Positions 14,924 to 23,452 of a DNA stretch of 30,572 nt are shown one piece after another. Numbering within the stretch: position 1 is the stretch's first letter; the number at the start of each line of letters is the position of its first letter. Source of the stretch: JBGAWK01 sp044227665 (GTDB lineage: Bacteria; Bacteroidota; Bacteroidia; Chitinophagales; JADIYW01); contig JBGAWK010000026.1 in the NCBI GenBank assembly GCA_044227665.1, positions 1-30,572 of the forward strand. The letters run 5' to 3'. The notes beneath the pieces are model-generated. The model saw only the letters and a list, made by a program, of their open reading frames with translations, searched no databases and had not been told where the DNA came from. The position numbers were made by a program, and so were the translations under genes.

Positions 14924-16155
14924 ACAGGCACGAGTTTATAGAGTTTATCCGAAGGTCTCACACGTTCGGGCACAGCTAACGAAAATATGTCACCTTTACT
15001 TACCTTGTCGGTAGGAATATTATCTACCCGTAATTCCTGCACCTGTATCTGCAGGTATCCTGTAGTAGGTCCCGTGATGATAACTTCATCTCCAATAGCC
15101 AGACTATGGGACTCGCATTGGAATTCTCCCACGCCTACCTTATCGAAATAGTTAGTATTTTTTCCTAAAAACAACTTCTTCTTAGTGGCTTTAGAGCCAT
15201 ACTCATCACTCCATTCCCCCATCTTACGACCCAAGTAGTAGCCATCCCAAAATCCTCTATTATACACTGTAGCAAGCCTTTCCTTCCATGCCGACACTTT
15301 ATCGGCAGTATATGTGCCAGACACGTAGGCATGTATAGCTTCATCATAACATTGCGTAGTAGTATATACATAATCTGCGGAACGCCCTCTACCTTCAATC
15401 TTGAGTACTGTGACACCGGCATCTATAATTTTGTCCAAAAAATCTATAGTACATAGGTCCTGTGCAGACATGATATATTCATTGTCTATCTCTAGTTCCA
15501 TGCCTTCTTCTTTGTCGGTGACGATATAGCTGCGGCGGCAATTCTGTATGCAGGCACCTCTATTGGCAGAAGCATTATGTGAATGTAGGCTGAGGTAGCA
15601 TTTCCCGGATACCGCCATACATAAGGCACCGTGAGCAAATATTTCCAACTCTATGCGCTTGCCTGAAGGGCCTGTAATATTTCTACGCTTTATTTCCCTG
15701 CTGATATCTGCGACCTGTCGCAGGGTGAGCTCGCGGGCTAATACGACCACATCTGCAAAATTGGCATAAAACTCTACTGTGTCAATATTAGAGACATTCG
15801 CCTGTGTAGAAATATGTATCTCTACCCCTACTTTTTTGGCATAATTCATCACAGCATGGTCAGCAGCAATTATAGCCGTAATACCGCTCTCCTTGGCGGC
15901 ATCCACAATATTTTTCATCAACGAGATGTCGTGGTCATATAAGATGGTATTCATGGTGAGATAGGTCTTCACCTGATGCGTTTTTCCTATCTCTGCAATA
16001 TTTTTGAGGTCTTCAATGGTAAAATTATTGGAAGACCTAGCTCTCATATTGAGTTGTTCTACGCCAAAATATATAGAATTACATCCCGCCTTGATGGCAG
16101 ACATAAGGGCTTCATAAGAACCTGCGGGTGACATTAACTCTATATTTCTACTCAT
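14920..16155 (-). CDS. U32-family (peptidase U32/TrhP-like) iron-sulfur protein
   Basis: The U32 family was first annotated as peptidases, but well-studied members (TrhP/YegQ, RlhA) are RNA hydroxylation factors. TrhP makes 5-hydroxyuridine at tRNA position 34 from a prephenate-derived product. I choose the ATG at 16155 (411 aa, MSRNIELMSPAG), because the alternative at 16191 lies upstream of a -7 promoter box. The N-terminal TIM-barrel-like part has MSPAGSYEALMSAIKAG. The family signature GALCMAVSGKCYLS follows, with C179, C186, C202 and C206 as probable cluster ligands (NRGACIQNCRRSY). A C-terminal beta domain ends at KLYKLVPV. It heads an operon with a ferredoxin and queD. Which RNA it acts on cannot be decided here. 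Confidence 0.88.
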   Translation of the reverse strand: MSRNIELMSPAGSYEALMSAIKAGCNSIYFGVEQLNMRARSSNNFTIEDLKNIAEIGKTHQVKTYLTMNTILYDHDISLMKNIVDAAKESGITAIIAADHAVMNYAKKVGVEIHISTQANVSNIDTVEFYANFADVVVLARELTLRQVADISREIKRRNITGPSGKRIELEIFAHGALCMAVSGKCYLSLHSHNASANRGACIQNCRRSYIVTDKEEGMELEIDNEYIMSAQDLCTIDFLDKIIDAGVTVLKIEGRGRSADYVYTTTQCYDEAIHAYVSGTYTADKVSAWKERLATVYNRGFWDGYYLGRKMGEWSDEYGSKATKKKLFLGKNTNYFDKVGVGEFQCESHSLAIGDEVIITGPTTGYLQIQVQELRVDNIPTDKVSKGDIFSLAVPERVRPSDKLYKLVPV

Positions 16156-16177
16156 AATTTTTACGCTAAAAAGTGTA

Positions 16178-16185
16178 CAAAGATA
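16178..16185 (-). promoter_or_regulatory. Candidate -7 box (TATCTTTG) for the U32-ferredoxin-queD operon
   Basis: On the minus strand TATCTTTG matches TAnnTTTG, 22 nt before the ATG at 16155. No TTTG at the proper -33 distance was found. Confidence 0.45.
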
Positions 16186-16322
16186 CGTCAAAACGACATA
16201 TCGTACTTCTATACCTAATAGGATTAACCTTTATATAGTTTTGGCAATCATCATAGTTGTGATTTTTCCTCAGCAAAAAAATACAATCTTTGTAAAGCTC
16301 ATCATCAAAAAACTATAAAGCC

Positions 16323-16330
16323 TATATTTG
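16323..16330 (+). promoter_or_regulatory. Candidate -7 box (TATATTTG) for holB, nearly at the start codon
   Basis: TATATTTG ends only 4 nt before the ATG at 16335. If it is used, the transcript would be leaderless or nearly so. A -33 TTTG at the normal distance is absent; TTTG at 16289-16292 is 30 nt upstream. Confidence 0.35.
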
Positions 16331-16334
16331 TGAG

Positions 16335-17456
16335 ATGTTATTTGCAGAAGTATTAGGGCATACAACACTAAAGCAACATCTGATAAAGTTGGTGCAGCAT
16401 GACAAGGTGCCTCATGCCTTGCTTTTCCATGAATATGGTGGCGCTGGTGGGCTGGCTATGGCTCTAGCATTCTCGCAATACTTACAATGCGAAGACAAGG
16501 GGGCTTTGGATAGTTGTGGTGAATGTAATGCTTGTAAAAAGGCTTCGCGACTCATACATCCCGACATACATTATACCTTTCCTGTCTTTTCCCAAAAGAC
16601 CAATACTCCACCAAAAAGTAATGATTTCCTTGTAGGCTTTAGACAGTTTGCTTTACAATCTCCTTACAGTGACTATTTCACTTGGATAAGTACGCTCACT
16701 GAAGACAATAAACAAGGCAATATCACTGCTGATGAAGCACGATATATCATACGACAGCTCAATATGAAGCCTTATGAAGGCATTTATAAGGTGCAGATGA
16801 TATGGGGTGCCGAATACTTGGGTAAGGAAGGAAACATTTTGCTCAAATTGATAGAAGAACCGCCACCAAATACCGTCATCATCCTTGTAGCGGAAAATCC
16901 TGAGGAGATATTGCCTACGATACTTTCCAGAACACAAATCGTAAATATTCCGGCATTAGAAGACCATTATATTAAGGAAGCATTGATAGCAGCAGGACAT
17001 GATGGCAATGAAGCAGAAGCGGCTGCATATATTGCTGATGGCAGCTATGCCCACGCTATCACTATTATTTCTAAAAAAGAAGAGAACTATGCCCTGCTAT
17101 TTACGGAATGGATGCGTGCTTTGCTTACCTTGCGCAAGAGTGCCGGAATACTAGCAAAGTGGTGTGACAAACTTCACGGTATGGGCAGAGAGCGTAGCAA
17201 AGACTTTCTCGAATATAGCCTACACTTTTTTCGACAAACTTTACTTCAAAAATATATGCCTGCGACAACGCCTAGATTGACAGAAAATGAAAGAAAGATT
17301 TCGGGACATTTGCAGCAATATATAGACATACATAGTGCAGGACGTATAGAATCCACCCTCAGCGACACGCTATATGCTATAGAGCGTAATGGATATATTA
17401 AAGCGCAGATGATGAATGCCTCCTTACAAATCAGTGCCAACTTACAGAAAAATTAA
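16335..17456 (+). CDS. holB: DNA polymerase III delta' subunit (clamp-loader)
   Basis: A clamp-loader AAA+ subunit of 373 aa that, with delta and tau/gamma, loads the sliding clamp. The N-terminus (FAEVLGHTTLKQHLIKLVQ, then KVPHALLFHEYGGAGG) is typical of DnaX/HolB AAA+ domains. The Walker A segment GGAGGLAMA near 35-43 lacks the catalytic Lys, as expected for delta', which does not hydrolyse ATP. A zinc module follows (CGECNACKK), then KIGNILLKLIEEPPPNT-like sequence around 170 and the SRTQ (SRC-type) motif near 199. The C-terminal third is less conserved. It is 23 bp upstream of the first acyltransferase, which is probably co-transcribed without a functional link. Confidence 0.93.
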   Translation: MLFAEVLGHTTLKQHLIKLVQHDKVPHALLFHEYGGAGGLAMALAFSQYLQCEDKGALDSCGECNACKKASRLIHPDIHYTFPVFSQKTNTPPKSNDFLVGFRQFALQSPYSDYFTWISTLTEDNKQGNITADEARYIIRQLNMKPYEGIYKVQMIWGAEYLGKEGNILLKLIEEPPPNTVIILVAENPEEILPTILSRTQIVNIPALEDHYIKEALIAAGHDGNEAEAAAYIADGSYAHAITIISKKEENYALLFTEWMRALLTLRKSAGILAKWCDKLHGMGRERSKDFLEYSLHFFRQTLLQKYMPATTPRLTENERKISGHLQQYIDIHSAGRIESTLSDTLYAIERNGYIKAQMMNASLQISANLQKN

Positions 17457-17479
17457 GCAATCCTATTATCTTTATCCCT

Positions 17480-18712
17480 ATGACCGAAAAAAAACCGCTT
17501 AACTATATTGCCTCTTTAGATGGTGTTCGCGGCTTATTTTGTCTTGGAATATTATCGCATCATATTCCTGTAGATTATCTGCGCACCCACTTTGCCTACT
17601 TTTGGTTTATCCTTCCCTTATTCTTTGTGATGTCGGGATTTTTAATTACAAGAATTTTGATAAGTCAAAAAAATAAAGGTGAAAGTTTTGGGGGCTTTTT
17701 CGGCAACTTCTATGCAAAGCGTTCCTTCCGAATATTTCCACTTTATTTTGCCTATGTATTTTTTTGGTTTGCAGTTGTATATTTTGTTGGGGACAAAAAG
17801 GCAATATCGCAAGGACTAGGACTTACGCCAGAAATTCGCAACAACTGGTGGATGTTGCTCACTTACACTTACAACATCAAAGAGACTATAAACCAAGCTT
17901 TGGGCAAGCCAGCCATGTATGGCTGTCTTCTCTTAGAGCATCTGTGGTCACTATCGCTGGAGGAGCAGTTTTATTTTATTATACCTTTCTTTGTTTTTTT
18001 TCTGAAGGAAAAAAATCTAAAAAGAGTGATACTTCTCATTGTGGTAGGGATGCCTATTGTGCGATATTTTGGCATGGATTATCTCAGCCATTGTGATTAT
18101 GTGAAAAATATTGATGATGTATTTGAAAAAAGATGGCTGGCTATCGTTGTAAACAGAAGTTCACTATTCCAATTTGATGCACTATTTACAGGTGCGCTTA
18201 TGGCCACCTTTGACCTTAGTAAAATAAAAAGGGCTTATGTCTGGTTCTATAGTCTATGTCTATTATGGCTTGCACTTACGACTGCAAATGGTTACTATAT
18301 TGCACAACAAGAAGGCACTTCTATGTATCACGCCTTGCATGAGATAGAATTTCTAGCTAAAAACTATGTGTATGTGTACATTTTTACAATAGTAAATTTT
18401 ATGTGTCTATTTTTCTTGCTCACACTTATGCGCAAGGAAACTTGGATGAACAAAATATTCGAAAACAGATTTTTAGTCTATTTGGGTAAAATATCTTACG
18501 GCATCTATGTATTTCATTTTGCTGTATTCATCTTTACTTTTGGATTTTCGGTAGCTATATGCAAGGTGCTGGGATGGGATATGCATAATATGGGCATTGG
18601 CATCTTAGTATGGTTGCTGTGCTATGCTATGACACTATGGATATCTCATCTTAGCTACAAATTTTTTGAAAGTTTTTTTATTCGTCTGAAAGATAAAATA
18701 TATGCCAAGTGA
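17480..18712 (+). CDS. Integral membrane acyltransferase, OafA/Acyl_transf_3 family (copy 1)
   Basis: A 410-aa multi-pass inner-membrane enzyme of the acyltransferase-3 family, members of which O-acetylate or acylate surface polysaccharides, lipids or peptidoglycan. Signatures are the N-terminal YIASLDGVRGLF, the His pair in ILSHHIP (active-site region), FFVMSGFLITRIL, YAKRSFRIFPLY with the conserved Arg, and LWSLSLEEQFYFIIPF. About ten hydrophobic helices are visible. There is no C-terminal SGNH domain, so it is the membrane-only type. Its stop codon shares one base with the start of a paralogous gene, so both are translated from one message. The substrate cannot be told from sequence. Confidence 0.92.
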   Translation: MTEKKPLNYIASLDGVRGLFCLGILSHHIPVDYLRTHFAYFWFILPLFFVMSGFLITRILISQKNKGESFGGFFGNFYAKRSFRIFPLYFAYVFFWFAVVYFVGDKKAISQGLGLTPEIRNNWWMLLTYTYNIKETINQALGKPAMYGCLLLEHLWSLSLEEQFYFIIPFFVFFLKEKNLKRVILLIVVGMPIVRYFGMDYLSHCDYVKNIDDVFEKRWLAIVVNRSSLFQFDALFTGALMATFDLSKIKRAYVWFYSLCLLWLALTTANGYYIAQQEGTSMYHALHEIEFLAKNYVYVYIFTIVNFMCLFFLLTLMRKETWMNKIFENRFLVYLGKISYGIYVFHFAVFIFTFGFSVAICKVLGWDMHNMGIGILVWLLCYAMTLWISHLSYKFFESFFIRLKDKIYAK

Positions 18713-19920
18713 TGACCGAAAAATCCAATAACACTTCCTTGTCGTATATTCCCAGCTTCGACGGTGTAAGGGGCATCTTTTGTTTGATTATTGTATTTCA
18801 TCATCTGCCACTACATTATGTGAGAATATCTTTTTCTGCTGTATGGATATTATTACAAGTATTTTTCGTGATGTCGGGGTATCTGATAACTCGTATATTA
18901 TTAGCGGAAAAGAATGCTTTGGGCATAGGTATCTATTTAAAAAATTTTTATGCCAAAAGAGCCTTTAGAATCTTTCCACTTTACTACACCTATGTGATTT
19001 TTTGGATAGCCATCGTCTTTTTCTTTGGTGACAACAAATTTTTGAATACGCCCAATATTAATATTACCCAAGATGTGAAACAACATTGGTGGATGTTACT
19101 GACTTACACCTATAATTTCAAGGAGTTGGTATATTTTTCTTCAGGACAATCCTTCTTTGAGGCCCCCATATTTTCGCATTTATGGTCATTAGGTGTCGAG
19201 GAACATTTTTACCTACTCTTTCCTTTTGCCGTATATTTTATGGACGAGAAAAAGCTTAGAAGATTTGTCATTGCTACCATAATTGCCATCTTTTTCCTTA
19301 GAGTAGTTTTCTATAATTATTTACTTACAATAAACGACAATCCTTTATGGGTAGGAATTTCAATATACAGAAATACTATCTCTCAGATAGACAGTTTATT
19401 TTTAGGTGCTTTACTTGCACTTATTGACTGGGAAAACCTAAGAAATCCAAAATATTGGTTTTGGGCATCAGTAGTTATTTTCGCATTTTTAACATTAGGA
19501 AATGGATATTTAGTATCCATACAGGAAGGCATCTCAATTTCTGAAGCATTGCATGAATTTGTAATTCTTACAAAAAACTACAGTTTTGCCATACTAATGC
19601 CTATGGCTAATATCATGTCGGCATTCTTTATGATTATGCTAATCAAGCAACGGTCGTGGTTGAACAATATTTTTGAACATAGGTGGGCTATTGCCTTAGG
19701 GAAAATATCTTATGGGATATACATATATCATTTCTTTGTATTTCTGATTGCCATCCTAATTGCTTCAGTCTTTGTAAAGCGCTTCCACATAGATATGGAA
19801 GCTGTATGGATAAATGTAGTCATTGCTGCTGCCTGTGTATGTGCTACTGTACTAGTAGCGCATATTAGCTACAAATACTACGAGTCGTATTTTCTGAAGT
19901 TCAAGAAACGCTTCCAGTAG
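18712..19920 (+). CDS. Integral membrane acyltransferase, OafA/Acyl_transf_3 family (copy 2)
   Basis: A 402-aa paralogue of the preceding gene, collinear over its full length: YIPSFDGVRGIF, IVFHHLPLHY, FFVMSGYLITRIL, YAKRAFRIFPLYY, WWMLLTYTYNFKE, LWSLGVEEHFYLLFPF and a shared C-terminus (ALGKISYGIYIYHF against YLGKISYGIYVFHF). I choose the ATG at 18712, which overlaps the upstream TGA by one base (TGATG), over the GTG at 18709; the resulting MTEKSNN matches MTEKKPL of copy 1. Both copies keep the active-site His pair and the conserved Arg, so both are probably functional, possibly with different acceptors. A local tandem duplication is the simplest origin. Confidence 0.92.
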   Translation: MTEKSNNTSLSYIPSFDGVRGIFCLIIVFHHLPLHYVRISFSAVWILLQVFFVMSGYLITRILLAEKNALGIGIYLKNFYAKRAFRIFPLYYTYVIFWIAIVFFFGDNKFLNTPNINITQDVKQHWWMLLTYTYNFKELVYFSSGQSFFEAPIFSHLWSLGVEEHFYLLFPFAVYFMDEKKLRRFVIATIIAIFFLRVVFYNYLLTINDNPLWVGISIYRNTISQIDSLFLGALLALIDWENLRNPKYWFWASVVIFAFLTLGNGYLVSIQEGISISEALHEFVILTKNYSFAILMPMANIMSAFFMIMLIKQRSWLNNIFEHRWAIALGKISYGIYIYHFFVFLIAILIASVFVKRFHIDMEAVWINVVIAAACVCATVLVAHISYKYYESYFLKFKKRFQ

Positions 19921-20209
19921 CTAAAAGGTAGCCAGAATTTATAGGTATGTTATGCCTTGAAATGCTTATCCTTCTGAAAATATAATATTAAAGTACGCCC
20001 TAATTACTAGGTCAATTCTTTTGCAATATGAGTGTGATTTTTTATTTGAATTGAAATTTATTTATTTGATTTTTGTGAGTTGTAAACGCTATTAGGTATT
20101 TATATGGATGCCTTGATGTGGTCTTTTATTGTTGTAATTTGCAACAAATAAAAAATGTAGCGAATATAATTATATATCATTTTTATTTAATTTGGTGAGT
20201 ATATTTAGT
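19921..20209. other. Intergenic region between converging genes
   Basis: A 289-bp stretch between the plus-strand acyltransferase and the minus-strand secreted protein. No ORF with coding character and no strong terminator were found. A weak hairpin (TTGTTG at 20129-20134 with CAACAA at 20142-20147) precedes an A/T-rich stretch and could serve as a poor transcription stop for the plus strand. Confidence 0.35.
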
Positions 20210-22303
20210 TTATTTTTCACAGCAATTCCATTTTCCATTTTCATTTCTGCACATTTTATTTCCAAAAAAATCTTTTAGTTCTTCACATCCTATACTGTTG
20301 TCCAGGCCATTACAACAACCACAAAAGTCTTTTATTACACTACATAAAGTAGATCCTTTAAAAACATCATCAATTGCAAAATCATAGTATCCAGCTCTAT
20401 CGTCTAAAGTTTCTGGAGCATCTTTGCCATTGTTTATACTTTTATCCCAATAATAGACAGTTATTGATTTATTTTCTTTTAAGTTTTTAATGCGATATTT
20501 TGTTGTGCCATATTTAGATTTTTCGTCCAATGTTTCTATTGAATAATTACACTGACCATAACTATTTGAGTTGCTACCTGATGAATAAGAAGTTTGTGGC
20601 GGATAATATCTGCCATAGTTTGATATATTTTTAAATTTTATATATTCATAAGATGCTTGTATTGCGTAATCATTACTTAAGTATGGTATAAATTCCGTAC
20701 CCAAGCCTAACCAGCTAGACACTTTAATTCCATAATAACCATCATAGTAATATACCTCACCTGTGTTACCATCAGCAAAATTTATATAATCCCATCCTCC
20801 AGCAGAATGATCTATAGAAAATACTGCATTATCTCCTGATTCCATTCTAAGTTTTTCTTTCTTTTCCTTTATCTCTGCTGACTTATTCTTCTTTATACCA
20901 TCAAAGTATTTAACCTTACTTTCTAATTCCTTAATTTCAGCTATCTTTTTGCTATTTGGAAATATTTCATAAAATTTTTGAAATCTTTCTGGAAAATAGT
21001 TGGATTTTGGTTCTACATAGAATTTTTTCAGATACTCATAAGGTATTTTTTCAAATTCTTCAATTTGATTTGGATATTGGCTTACTAGATATTTCATTTT
21101 CTCAAAATGTTTATCTTCATACCAATTTCCTTTAAGTTTTAACATATTTTCTTCAGAATATTTGGTAATATATTTTCCTATAATTAATGAAATCAATCCC
21201 TTTTCTCTAACTTCATTTACTTCGTCACTACCAGCCATTATTCCGATTGATGTTAAAAATGGTTTTACTTTTTTTCCAATATTAATTACTGTACCATTTA
21301 CTATAAGTAAATTGTCTATACTACTATAAAACATTTTCAAAGTATCACCGTGTATTGTCACAGGGTAGCCCAATGGTAATTCATTATTGACTGACTCAAA
21401 AATACAAGTGTATTGTGTGCCGTTTTTAAATCCTATCCTATTATCTCTAAAATTAACAAAATTATCACCGTAAGCTCCATCATTTAAAAAAGTAGCATTT
21501 CGTATTATATCAACTTGTTCATCCTTAAATGCTTTTAAATTAAATATAAATTCAACAAAATAGTCAATATCTCCACTTGTTGGAATAGCAGAAGTAATGC
21601 AATACTCTTTCCAACATCCAATTCTAGAATACCAATCTTTCAAACTTTTAGATTGAAAGATTGTGTCATGGGATAATTTAATATATTTATTGGTTGCTGC
21701 ATTATATTCATAATCTTGTAATTGTTTCAGACTATTTATTTTTTCTAACACACTAATTTCATTGTTTTCTACTATATTTAATTCATAATCTTTTAAAACT
21801 TTCTTAGCATAACCTAAAATCATATTTTTAGTTTTGGATTCATATAATCCCATTTTGCTATCATTTATTTGAGCAATATCTCCTAAATAGCTAATAAACA
21901 TTGACGAGAAATCATTGCTAACTCCAGAACTAATCAATTGTTTTGCTATATTTTTTGTTGCTTTGTCTGGATAATAAGATAATAGATTACCATAACTATC
22001 TGTTAAATATCCAGCGTCTTCATAAAGAAAATTTATAAAGTTATTATTGTAAAATTCAGACACTTCTACTTCATTATATATAGCCATATCATAAGCATGC
22101 CTATCTATTACTTCAACAATGTTTTTATGTATTTCGGTAGGTTGTTTCTTAATTAGAAAAAAAATAAACTTTTTTTCAGATTTCGCTTTCTTTATGGCCT
22201 CATCTAGGGTTCCATTAAAAAAGTTTATTTTCTGCCCAAAAACCTGTCCACTTGACAACACCAGCAATATTACCAACAACCCTATTTTTCTTATTACTTT
22301 CAT
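20210..22303 (-). CDS. Secreted protein with degenerate thioredoxin-like N-terminus, 697 aa
   Basis: A signal peptide (MKVIRKIGLLVILLVLSSGQ, cleavage near VFGQ) is followed by INFFNGTLDEAIKKAKSEKKFIFFLI, the opening of a thioredoxin-like (Thioredoxin_7 type) domain. The CxxC that should follow the first strand is absent: the matching position reads IKKQPTEIHK. If it is a thioredoxin fold, it cannot be a dithiol oxidoreductase. The middle (about 130-470) is helical and unassigned. A charged coiled-coil-like stretch lies near 455-490 (KELESKVKYFDGIKK, then EIKEKKEKLRMES). The C-terminal part is Tyr/Asn/Gly rich and ends in a Cys-rich tail with several Cys pairs (DFCGCCNG, CEELKDF, WNCCEK) that may form disulfides or bind metal. 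No relative is recognised across the whole length. Confidence 0.75.
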   Translation of the reverse strand: MKVIRKIGLLVILLVLSSGQVFGQKINFFNGTLDEAIKKAKSEKKFIFFLIKKQPTEIHKNIVEVIDRHAYDMAIYNEVEVSEFYNNNFINFLYEDAGYLTDSYGNLLSYYPDKATKNIAKQLISSGVSNDFSSMFISYLGDIAQINDSKMGLYESKTKNMILGYAKKVLKDYELNIVENNEISVLEKINSLKQLQDYEYNAATNKYIKLSHDTIFQSKSLKDWYSRIGCWKEYCITSAIPTSGDIDYFVEFIFNLKAFKDEQVDIIRNATFLNDGAYGDNFVNFRDNRIGFKNGTQYTCIFESVNNELPLGYPVTIHGDTLKMFYSSIDNLLIVNGTVINIGKKVKPFLTSIGIMAGSDEVNEVREKGLISLIIGKYITKYSEENMLKLKGNWYEDKHFEKMKYLVSQYPNQIEEFEKIPYEYLKKFYVEPKSNYFPERFQKFYEIFPNSKKIAEIKELESKVKYFDGIKKNKSAEIKEKKEKLRMESGDNAVFSIDHSAGGWDYINFADGNTGEVYYYDGYYGIKVSSWLGLGTEFIPYLSNDYAIQASYEYIKFKNISNYGRYYPPQTSYSSGSNSNSYGQCNYSIETLDEKSKYGTTKYRIKNLKENKSITVYYWDKSINNGKDAPETLDDRAGYYDFAIDDVFKGSTLCSVIKDFCGCCNGLDNSIGCEELKDFFGNKMCRNENGKWNCCEK

Positions 22304-22340
22304 TTTTTATGTTTTAATTTTTAACAATTTGTTTAACGAT

Positions 22341-22457
22341 TTAAGTATTTGTCTTTACAACAAATATGTTTTGTGATTCCAAAAAATGGCAAATAGTGCC
22401 ATTGTGTATTTTTTGTAGTAAGTGACTGCATTGGTCGCAATTAATATATTCTGCCAT
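22341..22457 (-). CDS. Possible small Cys-containing ORF, 38 aa
   Basis: ATG at 22457 to TAA at 22341 gives MAEYINCDQCSHLLQKIH, then NGTICHFLESQNIFVV and a short tail. C7, C10, C22 and H23 could make a minimal zinc knuckle (CxxC...CH). It starts 9 bp after the stop of the short exported protein at 22467 and ends 37 bp before the large secreted protein on the same strand, so it would sit in the middle of a three-gene run. There is no family match that I know and the ORF is short, so it may be chance. Confidence 0.3.
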   Translation of the reverse strand: MAEYINCDQCSHLLQKIHNGTICHFLESQNIFVVKTNT

Positions 22458-22466
22458 AATTTTTAT

Positions 22467-22901
22467 TTAATCTGTATTATTACTCTTTTTATTTTGTTTT
22501 AAATAAAGCAATCCTAATGTGTGAAATAAATCAGCAAAAGGTTGTTTATAATTTTTAGCATTATATAAACCTATAGCATCTAAAAGTATGTGTTTAGCAG
22601 TATTATATTCACTTTTTGTAGCATACCCTATAGCTAATTGCTTTGAAAGTTTCATTTGATCAATTTCACAACATGTAGATTTCGCCCTTTCCAACCCAAG
22701 CTGAGCATATTTAATTCCAGTATCGGGTAGAATCTGAACATAATTTTCAGCAATTTTTAAAGCATTATATATATAAACAGAATCTGTTACTGAATTATCA
22801 TATATAATTTTCTTTGCATCTATAATATTTACATTTTGTGCTAATAATGCACCCTGAATACACACATTTATTATTAAAATTTTAATGCACACTACCCTCA
22901 T
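22467..22901 (-). CDS. Short exported helical-repeat (TPR-like) protein, possibly truncated
   Basis: 144 aa with a signal peptide (MRVVCIKILIINVCIQGALLAQ) followed by about three helix pairs with TPR-like spacing: YIYNALKIAENYVQILPDTGIKYAQLGLERAKS, then KLSKQLAIGYATKSEYNTAKHILLDAIGLY, and ADLFHTLGLLYLKQNKK. In Bacteroidota such exported TPR segments usually form the sensor part of histidine kinases or LuxR-type regulators, where they continue for several hundred residues into a transmembrane helix. Here the frame stops after the third unit (KSNNTD), so it is either a stand-alone small TPR protein or the surviving N-terminal piece of a sensor. No kinase sequence follows. Confidence 0.55.
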   Translation of the reverse strand: MRVVCIKILIINVCIQGALLAQNVNIIDAKKIIYDNSVTDSVYIYNALKIAENYVQILPDTGIKYAQLGLERAKSTCCEIDQMKLSKQLAIGYATKSEYNTAKHILLDAIGLYNAKNYKQPFADLFHTLGLLYLKQNKKSNNTD

Positions 22902-22996
22902 AATGAATAGTATAAAAATAAGAATATTATAAAATATACTGCCTTTAGACCTTGCAAATTAACATATCCTTAATTCCCTAGTTTGGAAATTACTAT

Positions 22997-23431
22997 TTAA
23001 TCTATTTTCTTTTCAAAATACTTTAGGATATAGTATTCCTCTTTGGCTCTCATGAGTGTGATTTCTTCGGGATTCTTGTCTTTATAGCCACAAAGATGTA
23101 GGATACCGTGCAGCATTACGCGAGCTATTTCATGTTCATGTGATACTTTGTACTTCAGCGCATTTTCGGCAGTACGCTCTAAGGATATGTATATATCGCC
23201 TTCTATATCCTGCGGTGTTTCGCTGTTGTCGAAGGTGATAATATCGGTATAGGTATGGTGATTGAGATATTCACTATTGATTTTGTATAAAAACTCATCG
23301 TCACAAAATATAAAGTTGACATTTCTAAGCTTATGAGCTTCGTCTTCTATGGTAGCCTTGAGCTGCTTTTTCCATGAAGCTAAAATATCTTTAGGCTTTT
23401 TTATTTGTTCAAAGAAGTAGTGTATAGCCAT
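22997..23431 (-). CDS. ybeY: Endoribonuclease YbeY (16S rRNA maturation)
   Basis: A 144-aa metal-dependent endoribonuclease involved in 16S rRNA 3'-end processing and late 30S quality control. The zinc-site motif reads HGILHLCGYKD (108-118). The first two His are kept, and the position held by the third His in E. coli is Asp here, as is common in Bacteroidota YbeY. The characteristic N-terminal pattern NSEYLNHHTYTDIITFD matches the 'lN..yr..d..TDVLSFP' block. It is the last gene of a minus-strand run; the upstream ATPase gene ends 21 bp before the ATG. A TACCTTCG sequence just upstream resembles a -7 box with one mismatch and could give it a separate weak promoter. Confidence 0.93.
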   Translation of the reverse strand: MAIHYFFEQIKKPKDILASWKKQLKATIEDEAHKLRNVNFIFCDDEFLYKINSEYLNHHTYTDIITFDNSETPQDIEGDIYISLERTAENALKYKVSHEHEIARVMLHGILHLCGYKDKNPEEITLMRAKEEYYILKYFEKKID

Positions 23432-23452
23432 CTGCCTTGCGAAGGTATAGGT

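Noticed and set aside
16156..16191. Upstream ATG at 16191 for the U32 protein
   Set aside because: It lies upstream of the TATCTTTG box and adds a 12-residue extension without similarity; the ATG at 16155 starts at the conserved block.
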